Below, in pieces: positions 55,816 through 64,000 of a DNA stretch of 64,000 nt; position 1 is the stretch's first letter, and the number at the start of each line of letters is the position of its first letter. Location of the stretch: assembly GCF_013033965.1 (NCBI RefSeq), contig NZ_WQFE01000003.1, positions 1 through 64,000 of the forward strand, in the 5' to 3' direction. Source of the DNA: Ruegeria atlantica. Its GTDB lineage: Bacteria; Pseudomonadota; Alphaproteobacteria; Rhodobacterales; Rhodobacteraceae. The position numbers were made by a program, and so were the translations under genes. Below the pieces are notes generated by a model. The model saw only the letters and a program-made list of their open reading frames with translations, searched no databases and had not been told where the DNA came from.

Positions 55816-56270
55816 CCGATTTGGATGAGCTGGACAGAAAAATTCTGTGCGCGCTGGCGCAGGATGCATCGCAGAGCGCCGGGGCATTGGGGCGTAAGTT
55901 GGGATTGTCACAACCGGCAACCTGGCGGCGAATCCGCCGGCTGGAAACCTCGGGCATTATCAAGGGTCGACGGCTGCGCCTGAATGCCGAGGCGCTGGGA
56001 TTCGGCGTGACCGTGTTTCTTGGTGTCAAACTGGCCCGCAAGGGACAGGTCAGTCTGGAGGACTTCGAGCGCGCCGTAAGTGCCATTCCCGAAGTCCAGA
56101 CTGTTGAGCATGTGCTGGGACTGTATGACTATCGCCTGCGGGTGGTGGCCCGCGACCTTCCAGACTTTGAGCGGGTCCTGCGCCGTCGGATCATGACCTT
56201 GCCCGGCGCAGGGGATGTCGAAGCCAACGTCCTGTTGAGCGAGGAACGTTTGCCGGGTCCGATCAGATAG
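55812..56270 (+). CDS. Lrp/AsnC-family regulator (second of pair)
   Basis: A 152-residue Lrp/AsnC regulator, coupled to the first by ATGA. It has the same plan: LDELDRKILCALAQDASQSAGALGRKLGLSQPATWRRIRRLETSG helix-turn-helix and a RAM domain. Its recognition helix differs from that of the first copy (SQPATWRRI versus SQGVCWRRV), so the two either bind different sites or form mixed dimers. It converges on a HutC-like gene. Confidence 0.92.
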   Translation: MTDLDELDRKILCALAQDASQSAGALGRKLGLSQPATWRRIRRLETSGIIKGRRLRLNAEALGFGVTVFLGVKLARKGQVSLEDFERAVSAIPEVQTVEHVLGLYDYRLRVVARDLPDFERVLRRRIMTLPGAGDVEANVLLSEERLPGPIR

Positions 56271-56276
56271 ACCGAT

Positions 56277-56978
56277 TCAGTACCGTGTGCGGATACAATA
56301 CCCGGGATGGTGGGTCATCCGGGCGAATGCCATCGGGTTCCCGTTTTTCCAGGTTGTGCGTTCGAGCTGGATCATCGATGCTCCGGCGGTCGTCCCCATG
56401 AATTCCGCCAGCCTTCCGTCTGCGGAAATCGCGCTAAAGGCGACTTCGGCCTCGGTAAACGGGGCGGCGTTCAACAGCCATTCATGCGGCCCTTGGTTGC
56501 TTAGGTCGGCATGCTCGATCTCGGGAACCGCATCTATGTTGATCCAGCGCTCTTCCATTTGGAAAGGGCGGTTGTCCGCGTAGTGCATACAGATCACATG
56601 CAGGACGCGCACGTTCGGCGATACCCCGATCTGCGAGGCCAGCCAGCCAGGGCTGGCGACTACGTTGCGTTCGACCAGCGAGTAACGGTAGGTTGCATTT
56701 TGACTTTCAACTGTTTGACGGGCCAGAGAAAACTCAAGCTTTGCATGCTTGCTGGGTTCCTTTTTGACCCGGGTCCCGCTTTTGCGTTTGCGCTCGACAA
56801 AGCCCTGATCGGCGAGCTCACGCAGGGCGCGGTTCACCGTCGCGCGTGCGCAATTAAATTCCTCGGCAAGCTGCGTTTCGGTGGGCAGAAGCGATCCCTG
56901 CGGCCAAACACGGCATTCGATGCGCCGTTTGACTTCATCCCGTACGACTTGAAAACTGATCCGCTTATGCGCATTCAC
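56277..56978 (-). CDS. HutC/UTRA-type GntR regulator
   Basis: A 233-residue GntR regulator with UTRA ligand domain, HutC subfamily. The winged helix is at about 1-70 (PTETQLAEEFNCARATVNRALRELADQGFVERKRKSGTRV) and the UTRA domain at about 85-230 (NRPFQMEERWINIDAVPEI). The start is taken at GTG 56978, with AAAGG upstream and a standard-length N-terminus. An ATG at 57014 is in frame but lacks a ribosome site. It is divergent from a class V aminotransferase and probably controls it; the ligand could be an amino acid or its breakdown product. Confidence 0.88.
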   Translation of the reverse strand: MNAHKRISFQVVRDEVKRRIECRVWPQGSLLPTETQLAEEFNCARATVNRALRELADQGFVERKRKSGTRVKKEPSKHAKLEFSLARQTVESQNATYRYSLVERNVVASPGWLASQIGVSPNVRVLHVICMHYADNRPFQMEERWINIDAVPEIEHADLSNQGPHEWLLNAAPFTEAEVAFSAISADGRLAEFMGTTAGASMIQLERTTWKNGNPMAFARMTHHPGYCIRTRY

Positions 56979-57057
56979 TTGTCGAAATACCTTTCTTCCA
57001 CAAAGTGAGTGCATCTGGTCAGAAACACGTCAAAGTGTAAAGAGCCGCTGACACTAT

Positions 57058-57096
57058 TTGGCGTCATTTAGTGCCAATATCGACAGACAAATTGTC
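57058..57096. promoter_or_regulatory. Candidate operators between HutC-like and aminotransferase genes
   Basis: Two short palindromes lie in the divergent gap: TTGGC-N10-GCCAA (57058-57077) and GACAA-A-TTGTC (57086-57096). GntR/HutC proteins bind such dyads. They sit about 80-120 bp upstream of the regulator start and 110-150 bp upstream of the aminotransferase. Neither is proven. Confidence 0.35.
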
Positions 57097-57209
57097 ATTT
57101 GATTGAATTGTTTTTGGGTTCCCTTAGGTCAGATATTCGGGTTCAGTACGGGTCTCGGCAAATTAACCCGTGTCGTAACTCCGCTGACGACCACTTGAAA
57201 GGAAAATCT

Positions 57210-58337
57210 ATGCCAGCGCTATTGGATACCGTTGATCCCTCGGGGCTCGAAGAGTTCTCGGTCGTGTTTACCGACCGGTCTCTGAATCACATGTCGGTTC
57301 AGTTCCAACAGGTGATGCGCGACATTTCGGGCTTGCTGAAGGATGTATACAACGCGGACGGCGTTGCGGTTATTCCCGGTGGCGGTACCTATGGGATGGA
57401 AGCTGTTGCCCGGCAATTTGCACGCAACGCCAATGTTCTGGTCGTGCGGAATGGGTGGTTTTCCTATCGCTGGAGCCAGATCATCGAATCCGGCGATCTG
57501 ACGGCATCCGCCACTGTTCTCAAGGCGCGTGAAACCGGCAATTCCAGCCCGTCTCCATTTGCTCCGGCACCGATTGAAGAGGTGGTTGCGACGATCCGCG
57601 AACAACGCCCGGATGTCGTGTTCGCCCCGCATGTCGAAACCTCGGCCGGGGTTATCCTGCCTGATGACTACGTAACAGTGATGGCCGCCGCGGCGCATGA
57701 GGTTGGGGCGTTGATGGTGCTGGATTGCATCGCGTCCGGCTGCGTCTGGATCGACATGAAGGCCACCGGCGTGGACGTCCTGATTTCGGCGCCCCAGAAA
57801 GGCTGGAGCGCGTCGCCTTGCGCCGGTTTGGTCATGTTGTCGGAACGTGCCGAGAAACGGTTGGAAGAGACAACCTCGGACAGCTTTGCTGTTGATCTGA
57901 AGAAGTGGCGGCAGATTATGCAGGCTTATGAAAATGGCGGACACGCGTATCACGCAACCATGCCCACGGATGCGTTGAAAGCGTTTCGTGATACAATGAT
58001 CGAAACCCGCGACTACGGGTTCGAAAAGCTGCGCGGCGCACAATGGGCCTTAGGTGATGGCGTCCGCGCGATGCTGCGGGAAAAGGGCATCGTTTCAGTT
58101 GCCGCAGACGGATTTGGCGCACCGGGCGTTGTGGTCAGCTATACGGCTGATCCGGACGTTCAGAATGGTAAGAAATTCGCCGCTCTGGGTATGCAGATCG
58201 CCGCCGGAGTACCACTGCAATGTGATGAGCCCGAAAGCTTCAGCACCTTCCGGCTTGGCCTGTTCGGTTTGGACAAGCTGTATGATGTGGACGGCACCAT
58301 TGCGCGACTAAAACGCGTGCTGGATCAGGTTCTGTGA
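57210..58337 (+). CDS. Class V aminotransferase
   Basis: A 375-residue PLP-dependent class V aminotransferase of the alanine-glyoxylate/serine-pyruvate type. The PLP lysine is K197 in SAPQKGWSASPCAG. Also seen are VIPGGGTYGMEAVARQF (cofactor phosphate), HVETSAGVILPDDYV and LDCIASGCVWIDM with the PLP-ring Asp. The exact amino donor and acceptor are open. The chosen ATG has AAAGGA 7 nt before it and starts MPALLDTVD; a longer frame is not favoured. It is divergent from the HutC-like regulator. Confidence 0.9.
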   Translation: MPALLDTVDPSGLEEFSVVFTDRSLNHMSVQFQQVMRDISGLLKDVYNADGVAVIPGGGTYGMEAVARQFARNANVLVVRNGWFSYRWSQIIESGDLTASATVLKARETGNSSPSPFAPAPIEEVVATIREQRPDVVFAPHVETSAGVILPDDYVTVMAAAAHEVGALMVLDCIASGCVWIDMKATGVDVLISAPQKGWSASPCAGLVMLSERAEKRLEETTSDSFAVDLKKWRQIMQAYENGGHAYHATMPTDALKAFRDTMIETRDYGFEKLRGAQWALGDGVRAMLREKGIVSVAADGFGAPGVVVSYTADPDVQNGKKFAALGMQIAAGVPLQCDEPESFSTFRLGLFGLDKLYDVDGTIARLKRVLDQVL

Positions 58338-58341
58338 AACT

Positions 58342-58370
58342 TGGGCCTCAGCGCACGCCGAGGCCCATTT
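58342..58370 (+). terminator. Hairpin after aminotransferase
   Basis: TGGGCCTC (58342-58349), 10-nt loop, GAGGCCCA (58360-58367), then TTT. It overlaps the end of the opposing hydroxylase gene. The T run is short, so strength is unsure. Confidence 0.45.
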
Positions 58371-59544
58371 GCATCAATGTTTTGCGAACAGGTGGCAGGG
58401 AATAGAGCGCATTCAACCCCATTGCCCGTACATCCCTTAACGGCCGCGCTTCGATCATCGAGGCGCGGTTCAGCAGGTCAATGCCCTTGACCCGCATCTC
58501 GATCTCGGTGTGGCGGGCCTTGTGATAGGCGTCTAGCATCTGGGCGTCACCCAGGCCTTCGGGACGGGCTCGCGCAAGATCCAGCAGGCTGCGGAGATCG
58601 CCCAGCGACATGTTCAGACCTTGCGCACCGATTGGCGGCACAACGTGGGCGGCCTCGGCCATCAGGGCGATGCGTTCGCCCGACAGACGCTCGGCCGACT
58701 GGCTGATAATCGGCCAGATCGTCCGGCGCGAGGCCAGTTTCAACGGCCCGAACAACCCGCATGAGCGTTCGGTCATCAGGGCCTCAAACGCCTCGGGCTC
58801 GGTGTTCAGCAATTCTACCGCGCGCGGTCCGCGCTCCATCCACACAATCGCCGAGGACGGCTGCCCTTGCCAGTCGGGCAGGGGGACCAGGGTGAACGGC
58901 CCGCCCGAACGGTGGATCTCGGTTGAGACATTTTCGTGCGGGACCGGATGCGTAACAGCAAAGGCTAGTGCTTTTTGGCCGTAGCGAGTGGTGTGGGTTT
59001 GGATGCCCGCCGCCTCGCGCATGGGCGAATTGCGCCCGTCCGCAGCAAGCACCAATTTGCAGCGGATGCGGCTGCCGTCGCTTAGTCCAACGCGTGCTTC
59101 GGCAGTGCGAGTGAACAGGCTGGCGGTTCCGGTGCCGGGGCGGAAGTCGACATTCGGCAGTTCGGCCAGCCGTGCCACCATCTCGCGCCGCAAAAGCCAG
59201 TTGGGCAGGTTCCAGCCAAAAGGCTGATCCGAGATATCGGCGGCGTTGAAATCGCGCACAACGCGGGGTTCGGGGACATCACCGCCGGCGTCGACAATAC
59301 GCATGATTTGCAAAGGGGCCGCGTGTGCGTCCAGCCGTTGCCACAACCCGCACTCCTCCAGCAACCCGTGCGCGGGTTGCAGAAAAGCGGTGGTCCGCAA
59401 ATCAGAGCCGTCTACATCACGCTCAGTGATAGGAGGGGTCGGGTCGACGCAAACGATGTCGAAACCCGCGGTTCCAAATGCCGCCGCAGCGGTCAGTCCG
59501 GCGATTCCGCCGCCTGAAATCAGAATGTCACAGCTGTCTTTCAT
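58348..59544 (-). CDS. UbiH/UbiF-family FAD-dependent hydroxylase
   Basis: A 398-residue flavoprotein monooxygenase of the UbiH/COQ6 family, which adds hydroxyl groups to the ubiquinone ring. The FAD-binding GGGIAGLTAAAAFG is near 13-26, the middle motif LVLAADGRNSPMRE near 170, and the GD-type motif in ALMAEAAHVVPPIGAQGLNMSLGDL near 288. Usually the last motif is GDAAH; here MAEAAH has Ala and Glu in place of Gly-Asp, as in some UbiH/VisC-like proteins. Which ring position it acts on is unclear. The ATG is at 59544. Confidence 0.9.
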   Translation of the reverse strand: MKDSCDILISGGGIAGLTAAAAFGTAGFDIVCVDPTPPITERDVDGSDLRTTAFLQPAHGLLEECGLWQRLDAHAAPLQIMRIVDAGGDVPEPRVVRDFNAADISDQPFGWNLPNWLLRREMVARLAELPNVDFRPGTGTASLFTRTAEARVGLSDGSRIRCKLVLAADGRNSPMREAAGIQTHTTRYGQKALAFAVTHPVPHENVSTEIHRSGGPFTLVPLPDWQGQPSSAIVWMERGPRAVELLNTEPEAFEALMTERSCGLFGPLKLASRRTIWPIISQSAERLSGERIALMAEAAHVVPPIGAQGLNMSLGDLRSLLDLARARPEGLGDAQMLDAYHKARHTEIEMRVKGIDLLNRASMIEARPLRDVRAMGLNALYSLPPVRKTLMQMGLGVR

Positions 59545-59620
59545 GACCTTGGCCTCCGAGTGTTGCGCAGAACCTAGTGTGGTTCTTCGTCGGGTGCCAA
59601 GTGACATCCTGTCCCGTGCG

Positions 59621-59869
59621 TCAACCGCGCGAGATCAGGATGAGGATCAGGAACATCACCGGCACCATCATCACCGCTGGGATGTACAGGCCCGGCAAGC
59701 CAAACAACAGGGCAGAACATCCCCACATGCTGAAAATCGCGGCGGCTGTATAACCCCAATCTTCGCCCTTTGCATGAGCGGCATCCTTGGCCATCCAGCC
59801 AAACAGGGGAATTGCAAACAACAGGCGCTGCCAGATAGGCAGGCGTCCGGGCATCTCGATCGCGCTCAT
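59621..59869 (-). CDS. Small membrane protein, unknown function
   Basis: An 82-residue protein with two or three hydrophobic helices (LLFAIPLFGWM, YTAAAIFSMWGCSALLFGLPGLYIPAVMM and VPVMFLILILI). It has a GGAGA ribosome site before the ATG at 59869. No known family was recognised. It lies between the hydroxylase and the nucleotidase on the same strand, and may share a transcript with them. Confidence 0.7.
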   Translation of the reverse strand: MSAIEMPGRLPIWQRLLFAIPLFGWMAKDAAHAKGEDWGYTAAAIFSMWGCSALLFGLPGLYIPAVMMVPVMFLILILISRG

Positions 59870-59955
59870 GGGGTCTCCGATTCTGTTCGTCGCTCCGGCG
59901 CATATAGGGTCGATGCTGCACCTGCAGAATGTGCAGATCGTCGCAGTGTGACAGC

Positions 59956-60600
59956 CTATCGCAGGCGGGCCAGAAACGCGGTCAGATCGTCGGTATGGTG
60001 GTGAATATGATCGGCCTCATGGGGCTCGGGCGCGACATGGACAGTGCGCATTCCCATTGCATGAGGGGCAGTCAGATTGCGCGGATCATCCTCGAACATG
60101 GCTGCCTTGGCTGCGTCGATCCCATCCTGTGCAAAGATTGCCTCGAAGGCGGCCTGTTCGGGTTTTGGACGATAGCCCGCATGCTCCACGCCGTAGATCG
60201 CATCGAACAACCCGCTGAGACCGCGTGCTTCCAGCACCCTTTCGGCATAGGGCGCGCTGCCATTGGTGTAGACGATCCGGCGGCCGGGAAGGGACCGGAT
60301 GTGGTCGGCCAATTCGGCGTCGGGGTCCATGTGGCTCATATCCACCTGATGCACGGCGTGCAGATAGGGGGCAGGGTCCAGGTCGTGTTCGGCCATCAAT
60401 CCGGCCAGCGTAGTGCCGTACTCGCGCCAATAGTGTGACCGCAGACGATCCGCCTCGGCCCGGGCGACACCAATGGCCTGTACTACGTAATCTGTCATCA
60501 GAACTTCGATCTGATCGAACAGCTGCATATGCGGCGGATACAGCGTGTTGTCGAGGTCGAACACCCACTGGGTGACGTGTGAAAAGGAAGGTTTGACCAT
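59956..60600 (-). CDS. HAD-superfamily pyrimidine 5'-nucleotidase
   Basis: A 214-residue HAD phosphatase of the pyrimidine 5'-nucleotidase (SDT1-like) group. HAD motif I is FDLDNTLYPP (nucleophile D15 and acid D17), motif II YTNGSAPYA, motif III GYRPKPEQAAF (Lys), motif IV EDDPRNL. It should remove phosphate from pyrimidine nucleoside monophosphates; the specificity is from family. Starts at ATG 60600. It is divergent from a GntR regulator. Confidence 0.88.
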   Translation of the reverse strand: MVKPSFSHVTQWVFDLDNTLYPPHMQLFDQIEVLMTDYVVQAIGVARAEADRLRSHYWREYGTTLAGLMAEHDLDPAPYLHAVHQVDMSHMDPDAELADHIRSLPGRRIVYTNGSAPYAERVLEARGLSGLFDAIYGVEHAGYRPKPEQAAFEAIFAQDGIDAAKAAMFEDDPRNLTAPHAMGMRTVHVAPEPHEADHIHHHTDDLTAFLARLR

Positions 60601-60700
60601 GGTTTGGGTTTAGGCCGCCGCGCCATGGTTTTCAATGCTACACTTGATTGCATTGGCCCGAGGCGGATAGACATGTCCGAACGAGGAGACAAACCACCCG

Positions 60701-61348
60701 ATGCCCCAATCCAGACAGCCCAATAAAGACGCCTACAGCCTAATTCTCGAAGCGATTGACGTAGGCGTTTACAAGCCCGGCGACCGATTGGTCGAAAGTG
60801 AGTTGGCAGAACGGTTTGGCGTGTCGCGCACGCCGATCCGCGAAGCGTTGCAGCGTCTTGAGACGCAGTCACTGCTGGAACGAGACGGACGCTCGCTGAT
60901 CGTGGCGTCGCTAGATCACAACCAAATGGCGGAGCTTTACGTGGTCCGTCGCGAATTGGAGGGTTTGGCGGCAAAGCTGGCCGCGAAACACGCCACCGAA
61001 GAAGAGATCAAAGTGCTGCAGGACATGGTCGCCGCCGACGATGCGCTGGTGGATGACCCATCGGCGCTGTCGCGGGCCAATCGGCGGTTTCACGAACAAA
61101 TCCATCTGGCATCGCACAACCGGTATCTGGTGCAGCAACTGGACCTCGTGCACCGCACTATGGCGCTGATGGCGACAACGTCCCTTGCGGTGCAGGGTCG
61201 TGGTGAGATTGCCCAGAGCGAGCACAAAGGCATTGTCGAGGCAATCGCCGCACGTGATGAAGAGGCGGCAGAACGGGCACTTAAGGAACATATCTCGGTG
61301 GCTTTCATGACCCGTCTGAAACAGGATGCCGTGCTGCGCGAGAAGTGA
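60701..61348 (+). CDS. GntR (FadR-type) transcriptional regulator
   Basis: A 215-residue GntR regulator of the FadR/FCD type. The helix-turn-helix is at about 15-75 (GDRLVESELAERFGVSRTPIREALQRLETQSLLERDGRSLIVAS). The all-helical FCD domain (about 85-205) has metal-binding His candidates (NRRFHEQIHLASHN). The effector is probably a small carboxylic acid. A target cannot be named; its neighbours are a divergent nucleotidase and a convergent glycosyltransferase. ATG at 60701. Confidence 0.92.
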   Translation: MPQSRQPNKDAYSLILEAIDVGVYKPGDRLVESELAERFGVSRTPIREALQRLETQSLLERDGRSLIVASLDHNQMAELYVVRRELEGLAAKLAAKHATEEEIKVLQDMVAADDALVDDPSALSRANRRFHEQIHLASHNRYLVQQLDLVHRTMALMATTSLAVQGRGEIAQSEHKGIVEAIAARDEEAAERALKEHISVAFMTRLKQDAVLREK

Positions 61349-61351
61349 CCG

Positions 61352-63220
61352 CTAGAGGGGCTGAACCTCTTCGCTGGCTTGCCCATGCTGCGTTTTGTCC
61401 CAGAAGAATGGTTTGCTGGCCAGCTCCCACAGAGCTTTGTAGGCGGCCAGCACGCCAAGTGGAAAATAGAGGGGCATGGTAGGGACCCATGGCAGCAGAA
61501 ACCGTCTTTCGGGCGCTGCAACGGCCAGCACCCCGACGATCAGATTTGTGATCTCGGCAACTAAGAACAGGCCGATCAGTGCGTAAAAAGTCCACCCTGG
61601 TAAGAGAGTATCAAATGGGCCTGGCAAGCCCAATGTCACCAGCCAGAACAGCCAAAGGATTGGAGCCAATAAGAACTGGCCAATCGTGCCCAAAAAGAAC
61701 GCCTGAAACCCGAGAAATCGCTTGAGCCCAAGTTCGTTGAGCAGGCGCAGCGGCGCACGCATGTGCACCAGATAGGTCACCATGAAACCCTTGAGCCAGC
61801 GTGAGCGTTGTTTGACCCAGGGCCAGGCGCGAAAATTTGCTTCCTCATAGGTCGCTGTGTCGACCATCTCGGTCCGATAGCCTGCGCGGCTGAGGCGTAC
61901 ACCCAAATCTGCATCTTCGGTCACATTGTGGGCATCCCAGCCGCCAAGCTCCAGCAGTTTGTCCCTACGGAAGAAGAATGTTGTGCCTCCCAATGGAACA
62001 ACCAGTCCCAGACGCGCGATACCCTGCAGGAGTATCCGGAACCAACTGTTGTATTCGATGGTAAAGCAGCGTGAGCGCCAGTTGGTACGCGGGTTGTAGT
62101 AATCCAACACGCCTTGCAGGCAGACAACGTCTTCGCCGACCCGCGCGAAATGCCGGACCACCCGTTCGATCTGATCCGGTTGCGGGGCATCCTCGGCATC
62201 CCAAACGCCCAGAATGTCGCCGCGGCAGAAGTCCAGCGCGTAGTTCATCGCCCGGGGCTTGGTTGTCAGGCCGTTCAATTCCGGAACTTCCACGGTTCTG
62301 ATCCAACTGGGTAGCTTCACACGGTCCACGGTGGTGCGCGTGACTTCATCGGATTCTTCCAGCACCAGAATGACGTCGAGCAACGCCTTTGGGTATGTCA
62401 AGCGTTGCAGTCGCTTAATCAAAGCTCCTGCTATCTCTCTTTCCTTATACAGGGGCACCATCACCGAAACGCGCGGCAATCGGAGTGGGACAGGTTCAGG
62501 GATCGGGCACCCTTGTTGACCTCTCATTAAGTAAGAGATCAAGCCAGCTACGCGCAAAGCCATGAAAAGAAGCAGTGAAACTACGGCAGCGGCCAATAGA
62601 AGGGACAAGCCAATAGCAGGAAAGACCGCAAAAAAGAAAAGAGCCCCGGCAAGCGCCGCGATAGGACTCGCACGCGCCAATGGTGTCCAGGACCGACAAC
62701 TCTGGTCCTCGTCTACCCGAGCTTCCGCACTCTTCGCCAATGTGTTCGCGAACGCATTGGCAATCGCTTGGTCAATCTGGCTTGCCGATGCAAGCACCGG
62801 TGCCACCGTGTGTTCGGTGTGGGATAGGGCGGCGCGGACGGCGGCAAAACGGTTCGGGTTTGCGGTCGCGATCAGCAGAATGGGGCCTATGCGCTGCCAT
62901 GGGAGAACATTGTGCTTCAGCCAAAACTCGGCGGGTTTGATGTCACGTAAGGTCTGTTCGGGTGGCGTGTTTTCCAGATCGATAAGTTGCAGGCTGGTTT
63001 GCTCGGACAGGGCTTCCATGACGTCCTGCCGACTGACCCAACCTTCACTGACAAGGATTTCGCCCAACGGAGCCTGTTGTCTGGATTGCAGATGCAGCGC
63101 CTTTTCCAACTGCGCAGGGGTGATGCATCCGCGTTCGACCAAATAGGTGCCAAGAGGTTTCCGCGCCCGAACAGAAATTGGCGCGGCGCGCGCGAAATTC
63201 TGCAGGTTAAGTTCGACCAT
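61352..63220 (-). CDS. MshEN-domain glycosyltransferase family 2 fusion
   Basis: A 622-residue inner-membrane protein. Residues about 20-150 form an MshEN/T2SE-N-like domain (LGTYLVERGCITPAQLEKALHLQ, LGEILVSEGWVSRQDVMEALSEQ), which in several proteins binds cyclic di-GMP. Two helices near 190-230 follow, then a processive GT2 catalytic domain (VMVPLYKEREIAGAL, DVILVLEESD, DAEDAPQPDQ, ATYEEANFRAWPWVKQRSRWLKGF with the QxxRW motif), then about four helices. Such enzymes make exopolysaccharide, and phage-receptor NfrB has the same layout. A CtrA-type box lies just upstream. Whether c-di-GMP binds here is inference. Confidence 0.9.
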   Translation of the reverse strand: MVELNLQNFARAAPISVRARKPLGTYLVERGCITPAQLEKALHLQSRQQAPLGEILVSEGWVSRQDVMEALSEQTSLQLIDLENTPPEQTLRDIKPAEFWLKHNVLPWQRIGPILLIATANPNRFAAVRAALSHTEHTVAPVLASASQIDQAIANAFANTLAKSAEARVDEDQSCRSWTPLARASPIAALAGALFFFAVFPAIGLSLLLAAAVVSLLLFMALRVAGLISYLMRGQQGCPIPEPVPLRLPRVSVMVPLYKEREIAGALIKRLQRLTYPKALLDVILVLEESDEVTRTTVDRVKLPSWIRTVEVPELNGLTTKPRAMNYALDFCRGDILGVWDAEDAPQPDQIERVVRHFARVGEDVVCLQGVLDYYNPRTNWRSRCFTIEYNSWFRILLQGIARLGLVVPLGGTTFFFRRDKLLELGGWDAHNVTEDADLGVRLSRAGYRTEMVDTATYEEANFRAWPWVKQRSRWLKGFMVTYLVHMRAPLRLLNELGLKRFLGFQAFFLGTIGQFLLAPILWLFWLVTLGLPGPFDTLLPGWTFYALIGLFLVAEITNLIVGVLAVAAPERRFLLPWVPTMPLYFPLGVLAAYKALWELASKPFFWDKTQHGQASEEVQPL

Positions 63221-63228
63221 TAAAGAAA

Positions 63229-63255
63229 CCCTGACACGGTAGTCCGGCGTCAGGG
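63229..63255 (-). terminator. Hairpin between carA and the glycosyltransferase
   Basis: CCCTGAC (63229-63235) pairs with GTCAGGG (63249-63255), with CGG/CCG inside and a small internal loop. On the minus strand it is followed by TTTCTTTAAT. It fits a carA terminator lying 9 bp before the glycosyltransferase start. Confidence 0.55.
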
Positions 63256-63269
63256 TTGCGCAATCAAGG

Positions 63270-63284
63270 TTAACAGCGCGTTAA
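63270..63284 (-). promoter_or_regulatory. CtrA-type binding site TTAA-N7-TTAA
   Basis: TTAACAGCGCGTTAA at 63270-63284, an exact match to the TTAA-N7-TTAA consensus of the cell-cycle and motility regulator CtrA of alphaproteobacteria. It sits about 50 bp upstream of the glycosyltransferase ATG, the right place to act at a promoter -35 region. Confidence 0.55.
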
Positions 63285-63302
63285 CACTAAACGATCAGAC
63301 GG

Positions 63303-64000
63303 TTAAGCCTGTGCTTTTTGACCCGCCATTGCCTCGGCAAAACGTTCGAACAGGTAAAAACTGTCCTGTGGGCCGGGCGAGGCTTCGGGGTGGTACTGAA
63401 CCGAATAGACCGGGCGATCACTCATCCGAATGCCGCAGTTCGATCCGTCAAACAGCGAGCGGTGGGTTTCGACCACACCCTCTGGCAAAGTTTGCGCATC
63501 GACGGCAAAACCATGGTTCATCGACGTGATCTCGACCTTGCCGGTATCCAGATCTTTGACAGGGTGGTTGGCACCGTGGTGGCCGTGGTTCATCTTGACG
63601 GTCTGACCGCCCAGAGCCAGAGCCAGCATCTGATGTCCCAGACAGATGCCAAAGACGGGCAGATCGGTTGTGTCCAGGACCTCTTTGATCATCGGAACGG
63701 CGTATTCACCGGTGGCCGCCGGGTCGCCGGGGCCGTTCGACAGGAAAACGCCGTCAGGGTTGTGGGCCAGCACTTCGGCAGCAGTGGCCGTGGCTGGCAG
63801 AACGGTCACATCACAACCGGCGGAGGCAAGGCAGCGTAGGATGTTGCGCTTTGCGCCGAAATCCACGGCCACTACCTTGTGGATCGGGGCGTTCTGGCGC
63901 GCGTAGCCATCGGGCCAAGCCCAACGCATTTCGTCCCACCGATAGCTTTGGACGCAGGTGACCTCTTTGGCCAGGTCCATACCTTCCAGTCCGGCAAAGC
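63303..64000 (-). CDS. carA: Carbamoyl-phosphate synthase small subunit (3' part)
   Basis: C-terminal 232 residues of CarA, cut by the window edge; the frame is open to 64000 and reads [15 protein letters not shown] at the border. The class I glutamine amidotransferase is complete: [23 protein letters not shown], nucleophile Cys in [24 protein letters not shown], and the His/Glu pair in QYHPEASPG. It supplies ammonia for carbamoyl phosphate in pyrimidine and arginine synthesis. The N-terminal part lies beyond the window. Confidence 0.97.
   Translation of the reverse strand, partial: FAGLEGMDLAKEVTCVQSYRWDEMRWAWPDGYARQNAPIHKVVAVDFGAKRNILRCLASAGCDVTVLPATATAAEVLAHNPDGVFLSNGPGDPAATGEYAVPMIKEVLDTTDLPVFGICLGHQMLALALGGQTVKMNHGHHGANHPVKDLDTGKVEITSMNHGFAVDAQTLPEGVVETHRSLFDGSNCGIRMSDRPVYSVQYHPEASPGPQDSFYLFERFAEAMAGQKAQA

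Overview
The window looks like a chromosomal segment of an alphaproteobacterium of the Rhodobacteraceae, most likely the marine Roseobacter group. I base this on gene content and order (rpiA-gor; hflK-hflC-DUF2065-degP; glyQ and glyS split by other genes; folB-folP-glmM), a SAM-II riboswitch ahead of metZ, a CtrA-type TTAA-N7-TTAA site, ATGA and TGATG stop/start overlaps, and generally high G+C. No species can be fixed from sequence alone. No rRNA, tRNA, CRISPR array, prophage or intact insertion sequence was seen.

Layout. 0-3.1 kb, minus strand: a PEP-mutase-like enzyme, CTP synthase and SecG. 3.3-4.9 kb: a coupled nitrile hydratase operon (alpha, beta, accessory protein), ending in a repeat. 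5.1-9.2 kb: purA, a DUF2842 gene, a large acidic protein of unknown function, and thiamine pyrophosphokinase. 9.1-12.6 kb, minus strand: a DMT exporter and a GST-sdaA-GFA cluster. 12.7-19.1 kb, plus strand: rpiA, gor, then the envelope quality-control set hflK-hflC-DUF2065-DegP-like protease. 19.3-25.6 kb: a Crp/Fnr regulator, YciB, an EamA protein, ftsY, a lysoplasmalogenase-like protein, a small secreted protein and xseA. 25.7-28.6 kb: purD, an FG-GAP-like protein, a 2Fe-2S ferredoxin and a relic of the error-prone polymerase dnaE2. 28.6-29.8 kb: an isolated, A+T-richer methyltransferase that looks acquired. 29.8-33.5 kb: a GST, riboswitch-controlled metZ, folE2 and a structured, terminator-ended RNA region. 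33.5-39.0 kb: an Ala/Lys/Pro-rich protein, TrkH, an AruI-like ThDP enzyme and a catalytically dead trypsin-like protein with a peptidoglycan-binding domain. 39.2-47.6 kb: glyQ, MarC, an unknown membrane-anchored protein, gltS, glyS and a pyruvate phosphate dikinase variant. 47.7-53.2 kb: a cell wall hydrolase, a Tat-exported multicopper oxidase, folB (fused to an extra domain), folP and glmM. 53.2-64 kb: a DMT transporter, ilvC with a divergent pair of Lrp-type regulators, a HutC-like regulator divergent from a class V aminotransferase, a UbiH-type hydroxylase, a HAD nucleotidase, a GntR regulator, an MshEN-GT2 fusion with a CtrA box, and the 3' part of carA.

How genes work together. Folate synthesis is represented by FolE2, FolB and FolP. 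The FolB carries a C-terminal amino-acid-kinase-like domain whose role is open. Nucleotide synthesis (pyrG, purA, purD, carA), methionine synthesis (metZ) and branched-chain amino acid synthesis (ilvC) are ordinary housekeeping. The best leads for new biology are the FolB fusion, the structured RNA region near 33.4 kb, the metZ leader with its visible terminator/antiterminator choice, the SPOR/PG-binding pseudoprotease, the CtrA-linked MshEN-glycosyltransferase, and the acidic protein with a conserved-looking C-terminal module. Most of the rest is ordinary core genome, and I found no convincing defence or mobile system.
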